Of a DNA stretch of 34,922 bases, positions 1 to 7,452 are shown in pieces. The translations under genes and the position numbers were made by a program. Each line of letters opens with the position of its first letter. The first letter of the stretch is position 1. The notes under the pieces were generated by a model, which was not told the origin of the DNA, did not search any database, and worked only from the letters and a program-made list of their open reading frames with translations. Source of the stretch: an uncultured Oscillospiraceae bacterium (lineage in GTDB: Bacteria; Bacillota; Clostridia; Oscillospirales; Oscillospiraceae); assembly GCA_944386995.1 (NCBI GenBank), contig CALXDF010000054.1, positions 1 through 34,922 of the forward strand, given 5' to 3'.

Positions 1-251
1 GCGTGCTTCACCTGCTCCGGCGGCAGGATGCCCCGGAGGTGGCTGCGGATGACGAACCCCGCCCCGTCGCTGTCCGTCAGGAGGATGAGGCCCCGCTCCG
101 CCGCCAGGCGCCGGAGAAAGGCGGCCATGGCCTTATCCTTAAAGATGCCAAACCCCCTTGTCTCCAGGATCGTGGCATCCACCACCTGGGACAGGGCGTT
201 CTTGTCGTAGCGCCCCTCCACCACGATAACCTCCCGGACCCGGCGCCTCAC
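1..251 (-). CDS. rnmV: Toprim-domain protein, RNase M5-like (partial, 3' end cut by window)
   Basis: The first 83 codons of a Toprim-fold protein. The start region reads REVIVVEGRYDKNAL, whose Glu is the usual Toprim catalytic acid, and about 50 residues later LILLTDSDGAGFVIR carries the DxD metal-binding motif. This matches the N-terminal half of RNase M5, the Toprim nuclease that trims 5S rRNA precursors, especially the clostridial forms with a DUF4093 tail; that tail lies outside the window. The start is a GTG at 249-251 whose last two bases overlap the TGA of holA, with AGGGGG about 6 bases upstream, so it should be translationally coupled to holA. RNase M5 genes often sit next to rsmA instead, so a different Toprim nuclease is possible. 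Confidence 0.75.
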   Translation of the reverse strand, partial: MRRRVREVIVVEGRYDKNALSQVVDATILETRGFGIFKDKAMAAFLRRLAAERGLILLTDSDGAGFVIRSHLRGILPPEQVKH

Positions 252-1294
252 CGGCGCACCCCCTGGGCCAGCTCCATGAGGAACTGCTTGAGTTCCGCCT
301 CACCGTCGACTCCGGTGACGCTCTTCATCCGCCGGTCCAGTTCCTGGCAGCGCTTGACTGCCTCCGCCGCCCAAGCAGTGCTCACCCTGCGGGCCGACTC
401 CAGCAGCAGCCTGGCCGGGTAGTCCGAGCGCATGTTCCACCGCTCCATGAGCCAAAACTTGTCACGGCCATTGTCAATGGCCAGGCGGGCGGTGTAGAGC
501 TTGCGCAGCTCCTTCCCCATCACCGCCAGGAGCATGATCGGCTCCTGCTGGAGTTTCAGCAGCGTCCCCAGCAGCTCCGCCGCCCGGTCGTAGTCCCCCT
601 TGGAGATGGCGGCGGTCATATCGAAGACCTGCGCCTCCAGAATAGGGGCGGCCACGGCGTCGATCTCCGCCTTAGTAACTGTTCTCCCCTTGGCATAGGC
701 GGCAATTTTCCCGATCTCGGGAATCAGGCCGTCCATCAAATTTCCGCAGGTAAACAGCAGGTGCTCGGCAGTCTGCGCGTCAATGGTCTTCCCCAACGCC
801 TTGAACCGCCGCCCCACCCAGTTGAGGAGGTCGCTGCGGCTCTGGGCCTCAAATTTCACCACCGCAGCGTGGGCGTCCAGGGCCTTGCATAGGGTCTTCA
901 TGGTGCGGTTAGGCTTGTACTCCAGCTGATCGTAGACAAAGATCAGGCAGCAGTAGTCCGGGAAGTCCTCCAGCAGGGCCGCAAATGCCTTGCGCTGCTC
1001 GTCATTGAGCTTGAAAATATCGAAGTCCACCACCTGGATCACCGTGCGCTCCGACAGCATGGGCATAGCCTCCACCAGCTCCGAGAGGGTCTGGACGGTC
1101 AGGCCCTTGCCCTCCAGCTTGTGGTAGTTGAACTCCTCCATCCCCGCGGGGACCAGCTTCCTCACCGCCTGGTCCAGGTAATACTCCCGGAGATAGGTCT
1201 CCTCCCCGCAGAAGATGTACACCGTCCCCAACGTACCGGCGGCAATGTCCTTTTTCAGCTGCTGATAGGCCCCGTTGGCCTTCTTTTCTGCCAT
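248..1294 (-). CDS. holA: DNA polymerase III delta subunit
   Basis: 348 residues, the usual length for HolA, the clamp-loader subunit that opens the beta sliding clamp in the replisome. The N-terminal region (GTVYIFCGEETYLREYY, about residues 23-39) is the diverged AAA+ Walker A region typical of delta, in which the P-loop is not functional. The central part (VIQVVDFDIF, then CCLIFVYDQLEYK) and the helical C-terminal collar complete the family pattern. An in-frame extension upstream is rejected: the ATG at 1292-1294 has AGAGGAAC at proper spacing. The gene follows comEC by 22 bp and overlaps the Toprim gene; comEC-holA adjacency is common in Firmicutes. Confidence 0.95.
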   Translation of the reverse strand: MAEKKANGAYQQLKKDIAAGTLGTVYIFCGEETYLREYYLDQAVRKLVPAGMEEFNYHKLEGKGLTVQTLSELVEAMPMLSERTVIQVVDFDIFKLNDEQRKAFAALLEDFPDYCCLIFVYDQLEYKPNRTMKTLCKALDAHAAVVKFEAQSRSDLLNWVGRRFKALGKTIDAQTAEHLLFTCGNLMDGLIPEIGKIAAYAKGRTVTKAEIDAVAAPILEAQVFDMTAAISKGDYDRAAELLGTLLKLQQEPIMLLAVMGKELRKLYTARLAIDNGRDKFWLMERWNMRSDYPARLLLESARRVSTAWAAEAVKRCQELDRRMKSVTGVDGEAELKQFLMELAQGVRR

Positions 1295-1316
1295 GGTTGT
1301 TCCTCTCTTGTCTGTC

Positions 1317-3566
1317 TTACTCGTGCAGGACGATGGACACGCTGCCCTGCAAGTCTGTCCGGTAGATCTCCGCGCCCATCCCCACCAGGCGGCGCAGGGC
1401 CTCATCACTGGGGTGTCCGTAAGTATTGTCCGCCCCTACGCTGATGATCCCAACCTCCGGCGTCACCGCCCGGAGCAGGGCCGTGGAGGAGGCGTCCCGG
1501 GAGCCGTGGTGGCCCACCAGCAGCACCTCGATGTCCGGCAGTTCCTTGCTTTGTACCAGCACCGCCTCGTTGGCGCTGTTCATGTCCCCGGTGATCAGCA
1601 GGTCAAAGTCCCCCGCCGTGCAGAGGATGGTGAGGCCCTCCTCGTTGGTGCCGCCCCGGCCGATGGGGGCGAAAACCTGCAAATCCGCTCCGCCCAGGGG
1701 CAAGGAGGTGTCCTCGGTGACATAGGCGATGGTACAGCCGTACCGCGCCGCCAGGGTCACCAGCTTCTCATGGATGGCGGCGTCCGCCTCCTCCGGGGCG
1801 GGCACCAGGATGGTCTCCACCGGCACTCTTGCCAGCAGGGTACCGATGCCGTTGGCGTGGTCGTCGTGGTAGTGGGTCAGGATCAGGTAGTCTAAATCAA
1901 AATAGCCGTATGTGTTCAGGGTGTCCCCCGCCTCGTCGCCGGCGTTGATGAAGTTCTCACTGCTGCCGCAGTCCACCAGAGCGGTGACTCCCCGGGAGGC
2001 CAGCAGAGTGCTGGCCCCCTGCCCCACATCCACCACCGCCGCGTGGAGGCGGCCGGCACGGCCATAGACCGGGACGTACAGCAGCAATGCCAACGTTCCC
2101 GCCGCAAGGCCCGTGGCCAAGAGATATTTCCGCTGTCCCTTTGGGGTCAGGGCACAGTAGCCGAAGATGGCTGCCAGAAATACCAGCCAGTACTTGAGAT
2201 AGGGGTTGGTAAAGTAGATGGCGTGACAGGGGATCCGGGCAAAGAGCCGGGCCACCGCCAGGATGTACCACACCCCCGCCTGGGGCAAAAGCCCTACAAA
2301 GCTACCCAGCACCGGGGCAGCCAGCCCCAAGGCCAGGGCTGCCGCGCCGCTGAGGAAGGTAAAGGTCGCCGCCGATCCCACCAGGATGTTGGCGATGGGC
2401 CCCACCAGAGGGATGCGGTTGAAGTAGAAGGCCGTCAGCGGGGCGGTGCAGATGGTGGCCCCCAGGCTGGCGGCCAGAGAGCTGCGGGCAAAACGCCAGA
2501 GGCGGCCCTTTCCTACCGGGAGCAGCCCATAGATCCGCGGGGAGAGCACCAGCAGCCCCACCATGGAGGCAAAGGACAGCTGCAGCCCCACCCCGGCGAT
2601 GGAGAGGGGATTGGCGAGCAGCAGCGCCAGCAGCGCCGCGGACAGGGACGTAAGCGGATCGCTCTCCCGGCCCAGCAGAGGGCCGGCCAGGACAAAGAGC
2701 ATCATGATGCAGGCCCGGACCACCGAGGCGGAGGCCCCCACCAGCAGCATGTACAGCAGCACCACCGGGATGGTGACCGCTGCCAGGCGCTTTGGCCGAT
2801 GGATCCCCACCAGGAAGGACAGCATCATAAAGAGGTAGCCGAAGTGCATACCGGATACGGCGGTGATGTGGTAGAGCCCCGTCTCACTGAGGTCGCTCTC
2901 CTGCTCCTCCGTAAAGCCGCTGTCGTCCCCCAGGAGCAGAGCCTTGAGGAAGGGGGCGCTCTCCGGCGAAAAAATTTCGTCCACCCGCCGCCCCAGGTCA
3001 TGGGCAATCCGCGCCGGCAGCGTGGAGAGGCTGCGGCGCTCCGGCTGCTCCACGGCAAGCTCCCCGTCCGGGAAGATCATCAGATAGCGGCCCTTGGCGG
3101 TAAAGGAGGTGATGGGGGTGTCGTGGATGGTGGCGGCGTCGTTAACGGTGAAGAGGCCTGTGACCTGGTCCCCCGGCTCCAAGGTGTAGAGAACCTCGTC
3201 CCCATAGAGCATGGCGCCGTCCCGCAGGAACCCGGCCCCCGCTACACGCACCGGGATGCGGCAGCGGACGCCGCCCTCCTCGGCGTAGCCGGTGACAGTG
3301 AGGGTCAGAGGCACCTCCTCCCCGGCATACCGCTCCACCGTCCCCCGGACATACCCGGAGTATCCCCAGAAATAGAGGAGGGACAGGCAGAGGCCCGCTG
3401 CCAGCAGGGCACCCCGCTTACGGCTTCTCCCCCGCAAGAGGAGGCACAGCGGCAAGAGCAGGGCGCAGCCCAAGGCCGCCCAGGGCAGCAATTCCCCCGG
3501 CAGCAGATACTGGCCCAGGAGGGTGCCGCAGGCAAAGGCCAGGGTGAAAATGGCAAGTTTCCGCAT
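1317..3566 (-). CDS. comEC: ComEC/Rec2-family DNA uptake channel protein
   Basis: 749 residues, full length, with the three ComEC parts in order: two or three N-terminal membrane segments plus an OB-like DUF4131 region (about 1-165), a multi-spanning Competence domain (about 205-500) containing the hallmark LLLGDDSGF and HITAVSGMHFGY, and a C-terminal metallo-beta-lactamase domain (about 508-749) with an intact HYHDDH (HxHxDH, residues 565-570) and a late GHHGSRDAS. In transformable bacteria ComEC carries single-stranded DNA across the membrane; the lactamase domain is thought to act as a nuclease. No comEA or comG gene is in the window, so competence cannot be judged. GAGAGGAAGAGGG precedes the ATG. 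It is first in a comEC-holA-Toprim operon. Confidence 0.95.
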   Translation of the reverse strand: MRKLAIFTLAFACGTLLGQYLLPGELLPWAALGCALLLPLCLLLRGRSRKRGALLAAGLCLSLLYFWGYSGYVRGTVERYAGEEVPLTLTVTGYAEEGGVRCRIPVRVAGAGFLRDGAMLYGDEVLYTLEPGDQVTGLFTVNDAATIHDTPITSFTAKGRYLMIFPDGELAVEQPERRSLSTLPARIAHDLGRRVDEIFSPESAPFLKALLLGDDSGFTEEQESDLSETGLYHITAVSGMHFGYLFMMLSFLVGIHRPKRLAAVTIPVVLLYMLLVGASASVVRACIMMLFVLAGPLLGRESDPLTSLSAALLALLLANPLSIAGVGLQLSFASMVGLLVLSPRIYGLLPVGKGRLWRFARSSLAASLGATICTAPLTAFYFNRIPLVGPIANILVGSAATFTFLSGAAALALGLAAPVLGSFVGLLPQAGVWYILAVARLFARIPCHAIYFTNPYLKYWLVFLAAIFGYCALTPKGQRKYLLATGLAAGTLALLLYVPVYGRAGRLHAAVVDVGQGASTLLASRGVTALVDCGSSENFINAGDEAGDTLNTYGYFDLDYLILTHYHDDHANGIGTLLARVPVETILVPAPEEADAAIHEKLVTLAARYGCTIAYVTEDTSLPLGGADLQVFAPIGRGGTNEEGLTILCTAGDFDLLITGDMNSANEAVLVQSKELPDIEVLLVGHHGSRDASSTALLRAVTPEVGIISVGADNTYGHPSDEALRRLVGMGAEIYRTDLQGSVSIVLHE

Positions 3567-3643
3567 GGCGCCCCCTCTTCCTCTCTGTTTAGGACAGAAG
3601 TCTGTTCCAGGGAGCCTCGTGGCATCCCTGTAGATGATTCGCT

Positions 3644-3672
3644 ATTATACCACAAAGCCCCGCCCTTTGAAA
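3644..3672 (-). promoter_or_regulatory. Probable promoter of the comEC-holA operon
   Basis: On the minus strand a consensus TATAAT (3644-3649) is preceded by TGG, giving an extended -10 (TGnTATAAT). The -35 position is poor, which extended -10 promoters tolerate. It lies about 80 bp upstream of the comEC start. Confidence 0.55.
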
Positions 3673-3749
3673 GGGGCAAATCCGCCTCTCCCCCGCCGGG
3701 TGCGGCCGGGTGTGGTCTGCCAGTTCCCTCCTCTTCCAGGATTTACGCC

Positions 3750-3779
3750 TTGTCCCCGGGATACTCCATCCATTATACT
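3750..3779 (+). promoter_or_regulatory. Probable promoter of the short secreted protein gene
   Basis: TTGTCC (3750-3755) and TATACT (3774-3779) with an 18-bp spacer, about 35 bp upstream of the TTG start at 3815. Confidence 0.5.
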
Positions 3780-3814
3780 GAATATGTCAAAAAAGCGCGA
3801 AAGGAGTCCCGACA

Positions 3815-4138
3815 TTGAAACGCTATCGACTGTTGCTGCTGTTTGTTTTTCTGGTGATCTTCCTCATCGCCGGCCGGGCGGAGGCCCTGGACGTGGAGGT
3901 GGACGGAGAAGTCGTCTTCCGGCAGGCGGAGCTGGTGGAGGGCAGCGCCTACATACCGCTTCGGGAGCTGCTGGATGTCCTGGGGGAGTGGGACCTCACC
4001 TGGGACCAGGCCAGCCGCACCACCACAGCGGAAGGGGACCTGTCCCAGATTCCCGGATCGCCGGTCACCGCACCGACTGTGTCGCCACCGGCTTCCACAG
4101 GTTTTTCTTGTAAAATACTTGAAAAAGGTCTACAATAG
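3815..4138 (+). CDS. Short secreted protein with a copper-amine-oxidase-N-like domain, probably truncated
   Basis: 107 residues from a TTG start; AAAGGAG lies 8 bases upstream and no ATG fits. Residues 1-24 are a typical signal peptide (KR, then a leucine-rich stretch, then AEA). Residues 27-70 (VDGEVVF, SAYIPLRELLDVLG, LTWDQASRTT) resemble one repeat of the Cu_amine_oxidN1 domain, a small extracellular module found in clostridial wall-associated proteins that need not bind copper. That domain normally ends in a beta strand and is followed by a second repeat or an enzyme; here the frame dissolves into a Pro/Ser/Thr-rich tail and stops. It may be a remnant of a longer gene or a genuine small exported protein. 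The promoter of the next gene lies within its last codons. Confidence 0.5.
   Translation: MKRYRLLLLFVFLVIFLIAGRAEALDVEVDGEVVFRQAELVEGSAYIPLRELLDVLGEWDLTWDQASRTTTAEGDLSQIPGSPVTAPTVSPPASTGFSCKILEKGLQ
4108..4136 (+). promoter_or_regulatory. Sigma-A promoter of the TIGR04255-type gene
   Basis: TTGTAA (4108-4113), 17-bp spacer, TACAAT (4131-4136). It overlaps the last codons of the preceding open frame and sits about 40 bp before the ATG at 4175. Confidence 0.7.
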
Positions 4139-4174
4139 GGACAACGTTTCAAAACTTACAGGAGGAACTTGTCC

Positions 4175-4966
4175 ATGCTGCGCTCCAACCATCCCCGTGA
4201 GCACTTCAACACCCCCCAGCTGCGGGAGGTAATCTGCCAGATCCGCTTCCCCGCTATCCTTTCCATTGATACGAAAGAGCCAGCGGACTTTCAGGAGACC
4301 ATACGGGCCGCTTTCCCACGCTACGTTCTCCATCAGGACCGCCAGCCTCCCAAGCTTACCGTGGTCAACGGCAGCACTCAGGTAACCAATCCGCCCACGA
4401 TCCCCAACCACAACTTTATATCCGCTGACAACAAGTGGAAGCTGAACCTGACGCGGGACTTCATCTCCCTGTCTACCCTTGCTTACACCTCCTGGGAGGA
4501 CTTTGGGCAGCGGCTGGACCTGCCTCTGGCCCAGTTCCTTAAGCTCTATCAGCCCGCCTTCCTCCAGCGCATCGGCTTGCGGTATATCAACATGATTTCC
4601 AGGCAGGCCCTGGAACTGGAGGGGGAGCCCTGGAGCGAGCTGATCGAGGAGCCGTACCTGGGCATTTTTTCCCAGGAGGACGTGTCCGAGACAGCCACCC
4701 GGCAGAGCACCGTGGACTTCGACACCGCCCTGGACAGCAGCTGCCGGGCCAAGGTTCACGCCGGTCCCGGCATGGTCAAGCAGAACACCCCCAATGCCCC
4801 GGCAGACAAAGAGGTCAAATTCGTGCTGGACTTCGACCTCTACATGGCTGGAGAGATCCAGCCCATGCTGGCCGCAGGCGCTCTGGAGACTCTTCACGGC
4901 CACGCTACGTCTCTGTTCCAGGGGGCTGTCACAGACAAACTCCGCCGGGCCATGGATCCGGACTAA
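4175..4966 (+). CDS. TIGR04255 family protein
   Basis: 263 residues, soluble, with no signal peptide or membrane segment. The opening (LREVICQIRFP at about 17-27), the central FISLSTLAYTSWEDF and the following RIGLRYIN fit the TIGR04255 family, a sporadically distributed group of about 250 residues with no established function. The ATG at 4175 is preferred over the in-frame TTG at 4169 because ACAGGAGG ends 8 bases before the ATG but only 2 before the TTG. It is monocistronic: its own promoter lies upstream and a hairpin terminator begins 9 bp after the stop. Some family members are found in accessory or defence-type neighbourhoods, but nothing nearby supports such a role here. Confidence 0.75.
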   Translation: MLRSNHPREHFNTPQLREVICQIRFPAILSIDTKEPADFQETIRAAFPRYVLHQDRQPPKLTVVNGSTQVTNPPTIPNHNFISADNKWKLNLTRDFISLSTLAYTSWEDFGQRLDLPLAQFLKLYQPAFLQRIGLRYINMISRQALELEGEPWSELIEEPYLGIFSQEDVSETATRQSTVDFDTALDSSCRAKVHAGPGMVKQNTPNAPADKEVKFVLDFDLYMAGEIQPMLAAGALETLHGHATSLFQGAVTDKLRRAMDPD

Positions 4967-4974
4967 CGGTCAAA

Positions 4975-4996
4975 AAAAGTGGCGCAGGCCACTTTT
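4975..4996 (+). terminator. Intrinsic terminator after the TIGR04255-type gene
   Basis: Perfect 9-bp stem AAAAGTGGC / GCCACTTTT with a GCAG loop; the 3' arm ends in TTTT. Being A/T-flanked on both sides, it could work in either direction. Confidence 0.65.
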
Positions 4997-5168
4997 CTGA
5001 GAGGGAAGCACACAGGATGGCCCTTGATTCCTTGGGGAAAAGTCGGCCCATCCTGCGCGAGAAGTGTCATTCCCGCGGCGCATGTCCCCGGAAATGACGG
5101 ATTTCATTGGCTTTCTGGGGCTGCGGCCCCAGGAACTCTGCGAGGCCTTCTCCTGGAGAAGGTTTTTT
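4997..5168 (+). other. Structured intergenic stretch, possible small RNA or repeat element
   Basis: No convincing gene: the open frames here lack ribosome sites and have no family resemblance I recognise. The stretch has four consecutive hairpins: CAGGATGGCC (5013-5022) with GGCCCATCCTG (5045-5055, one bulge); GTCATT (5066-5071) with AATGAC (5093-5098), extended by CCG/CGG; CTGGGGC/GCCCCAG around a TGCG loop (5115-5132); and CCTTCT/AGAAGG followed by six T (5146-5168), an intrinsic terminator. The preceding gene already has its own terminator at 4975-4996, so the arrangement suits a separate short plus-strand transcript or a structured interspersed repeat. I see no clear promoter inside it. 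Confidence 0.4.
5146..5168 (+). terminator. Second plus-strand terminator
   Basis: Stem CCTTCT/AGAAGG (5146-5151 with 5157-5162) around CCTGG, followed by T6 at 5163-5168. Confidence 0.6.
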
Positions 5169-5178
5169 GACAGTCTAT

Positions 5179-5212
5179 GGCCGCCCCTGCCGATGCAGGG
5201 GCGGCCTTTTTT
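5179..5212 (+). terminator. Third plus-strand terminator, abutting the XRE gene
   Basis: Perfect 12-bp GC-rich stem GGCCGCCCCTGC / GCAGGGGCGGCC with CGAT loop, followed by T6 (5207-5212). The T-run is only on the plus-strand side, so it stops plus transcripts from entering the convergent XRE gene, whose stop codon overlaps the T-run. Confidence 0.7.
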
Positions 5213-5420
5213 ACTTTGGGGTCTCCGTCCCACCGGGGTGGAACAGCTCGTCTACCGTGGTACTCAGCTCCGCCGCCAGGTGGAAGGCCAGGGCCAGGGT
5301 GGGGTCGTACTTGTTGTTCTCAATGGCATTGATGGTCTGGCGGGTGACGCCGCACCGCCTGGCCAGCTCCTCCTGGGAGATCCCCGCCGCCTTCCGCAGC
5401 TCCCGAATCCGGTTCTCCAT
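5211..5420 (-). CDS. XRE-family helix-turn-helix regulator
   Basis: 69 residues, almost entirely one Cro/C1-type HTH: RIRELRKAAGISQEELAR, then GVTRQTINAIENNKYDP, then LALAFHLAAELSTTVDELF. This is the compact regulator type usually paired with a small membrane protein. An upstream in-frame extension is rejected because the ATG at 5418-5420 has GGAGGGTGAC directly before it. The start lies one base after the stop of the upstream membrane-protein gene, so the two are translationally coupled. Autoregulation through the palindrome at 5765-5782 is an inference. Confidence 0.9.
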   Translation of the reverse strand: MENRIRELRKAAGISQEELARRCGVTRQTINAIENNKYDPTLALAFHLAAELSTTVDELFHPGGTETPK

Positions 5421-5421
5421 G

Positions 5422-5739
5422 TCACCCTCCGTATCTCCGCTTATACACCGCCAGGCTGATGGCGTAGACAAAGGAGATCACCGCCAGCTGCACAAAGGGG
5501 TTGTTGCCCTCCATGGGCAGGTTGTGGGCGATGGACTGGTAGACGCCATAAATCATGTCAAGCACCAGGGAGCCCACCGTAATGTAGAGGGTCGTGCTGC
5601 TGGCCCGGGCGATAATCTCCCGTCGTCTCTCATCCCCTTTTTGGGCCATGGAGACCATCATAAATACAATGGAGAACATACACCCCAGAAGGAACAGCAT
5701 CACCAAGATCCCTAAAATTGACGTACCGCCGCTTTCCAT
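5422..5739 (-). CDS. Small membrane protein paired with the XRE regulator
   Basis: 105 residues with about four hydrophobic segments: around 8-30, 49-65 and 87-101, with a weaker one near 66-74. Basic charges (KGDERRRE) follow the first segment and KRR closes the C-terminus. I do not recognise a named family; its size and coupling to an XRE gene resemble the small membrane partners found beside such regulators in many Firmicutes. The ATG at 5737-5739 has AAGGATGGAGG upstream. It is first in a two-gene operon with a near-perfect sigma-A promoter at 5788-5816. Confidence 0.75.
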   Translation of the reverse strand: MESGGTSILGILVMLFLLGCMFSIVFMMVSMAQKGDERRREIIARASSTTLYITVGSLVLDMIYGVYQSIAHNLPMEGNNPFVQLAVISFVYAISLAVYKRRYGG

Positions 5740-5764
5740 ACTGCCTCCATCCTTTCCGTCAAAC

Positions 5765-5782
5765 TGTAAAATTCTTTTGACA
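5765..5782. promoter_or_regulatory. Candidate operator palindrome
   Basis: An imperfect dyad TGTAAAAT TC TTTTGACA, with six of eight arm positions symmetric, lies just downstream of the -10 of the membrane protein/XRE operon. A bound repressor here would block promoter clearance. The coupled XRE protein is the obvious candidate. Confidence 0.35.
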
Positions 5783-5787
5783 TTTTG

Positions 5788-5816
5788 AGGATAGCATAAC
5801 GCCGCCGGAATGTCAA
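5788..5816 (-). promoter_or_regulatory. Sigma-A promoter of the membrane protein/XRE operon
   Basis: Minus strand: consensus TTGACA (5811-5816), 17-bp spacer, TATCCT (5788-5793). About 50 bp upstream of the ATG. Confidence 0.8.
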
Positions 5817-5858
5817 TAGTTTTTTACATTTTTTCTTCGTGCATTTCCGCCTCCCCTC

Positions 5859-5867
5859 TGGTATAAT
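5859..5867 (+). promoter_or_regulatory. Extended -10 promoter of glpK
   Basis: TGGTATAAT, a consensus -10 with the TGn extension; the -35 position has no good match. It lies about 30 bp upstream of the glpK ATG, giving a very short leader. Confidence 0.65.
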
Positions 5868-5898
5868 AGGGAAAACGAAACGCGAGAGGAGCGGGCAT

Positions 5899-7392
<1,494 letters not shown>

Positions 7393-7406
7393 TTGGCATC
7401 TATGAG

Positions 7407-7442
7407 AGAGGCCTGCATGGAAATTCCATGCAGGCCTCTTTT
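7407..7442 (+). terminator. Terminator of glpK, shared with the convergent hydrogenase operon
   Basis: A 14-bp stem (16 complementary positions) built on AGAGGCCTGCATGG / CCATGCAGGCCTCT, then TTTTCT. It lies between two convergent stop codons. The T-run favours plus-strand termination, while the long stem may serve both. Confidence 0.8.
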
Positions 7443-7452
7443 CTCCGGATAT

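Noticed and set aside
5839-5898. Longer glpK start at 5839
   Set aside because: It overlaps the -10 box at 5862-5867; the ATG at 5899 has a proper ribosome site and the family N-terminus.
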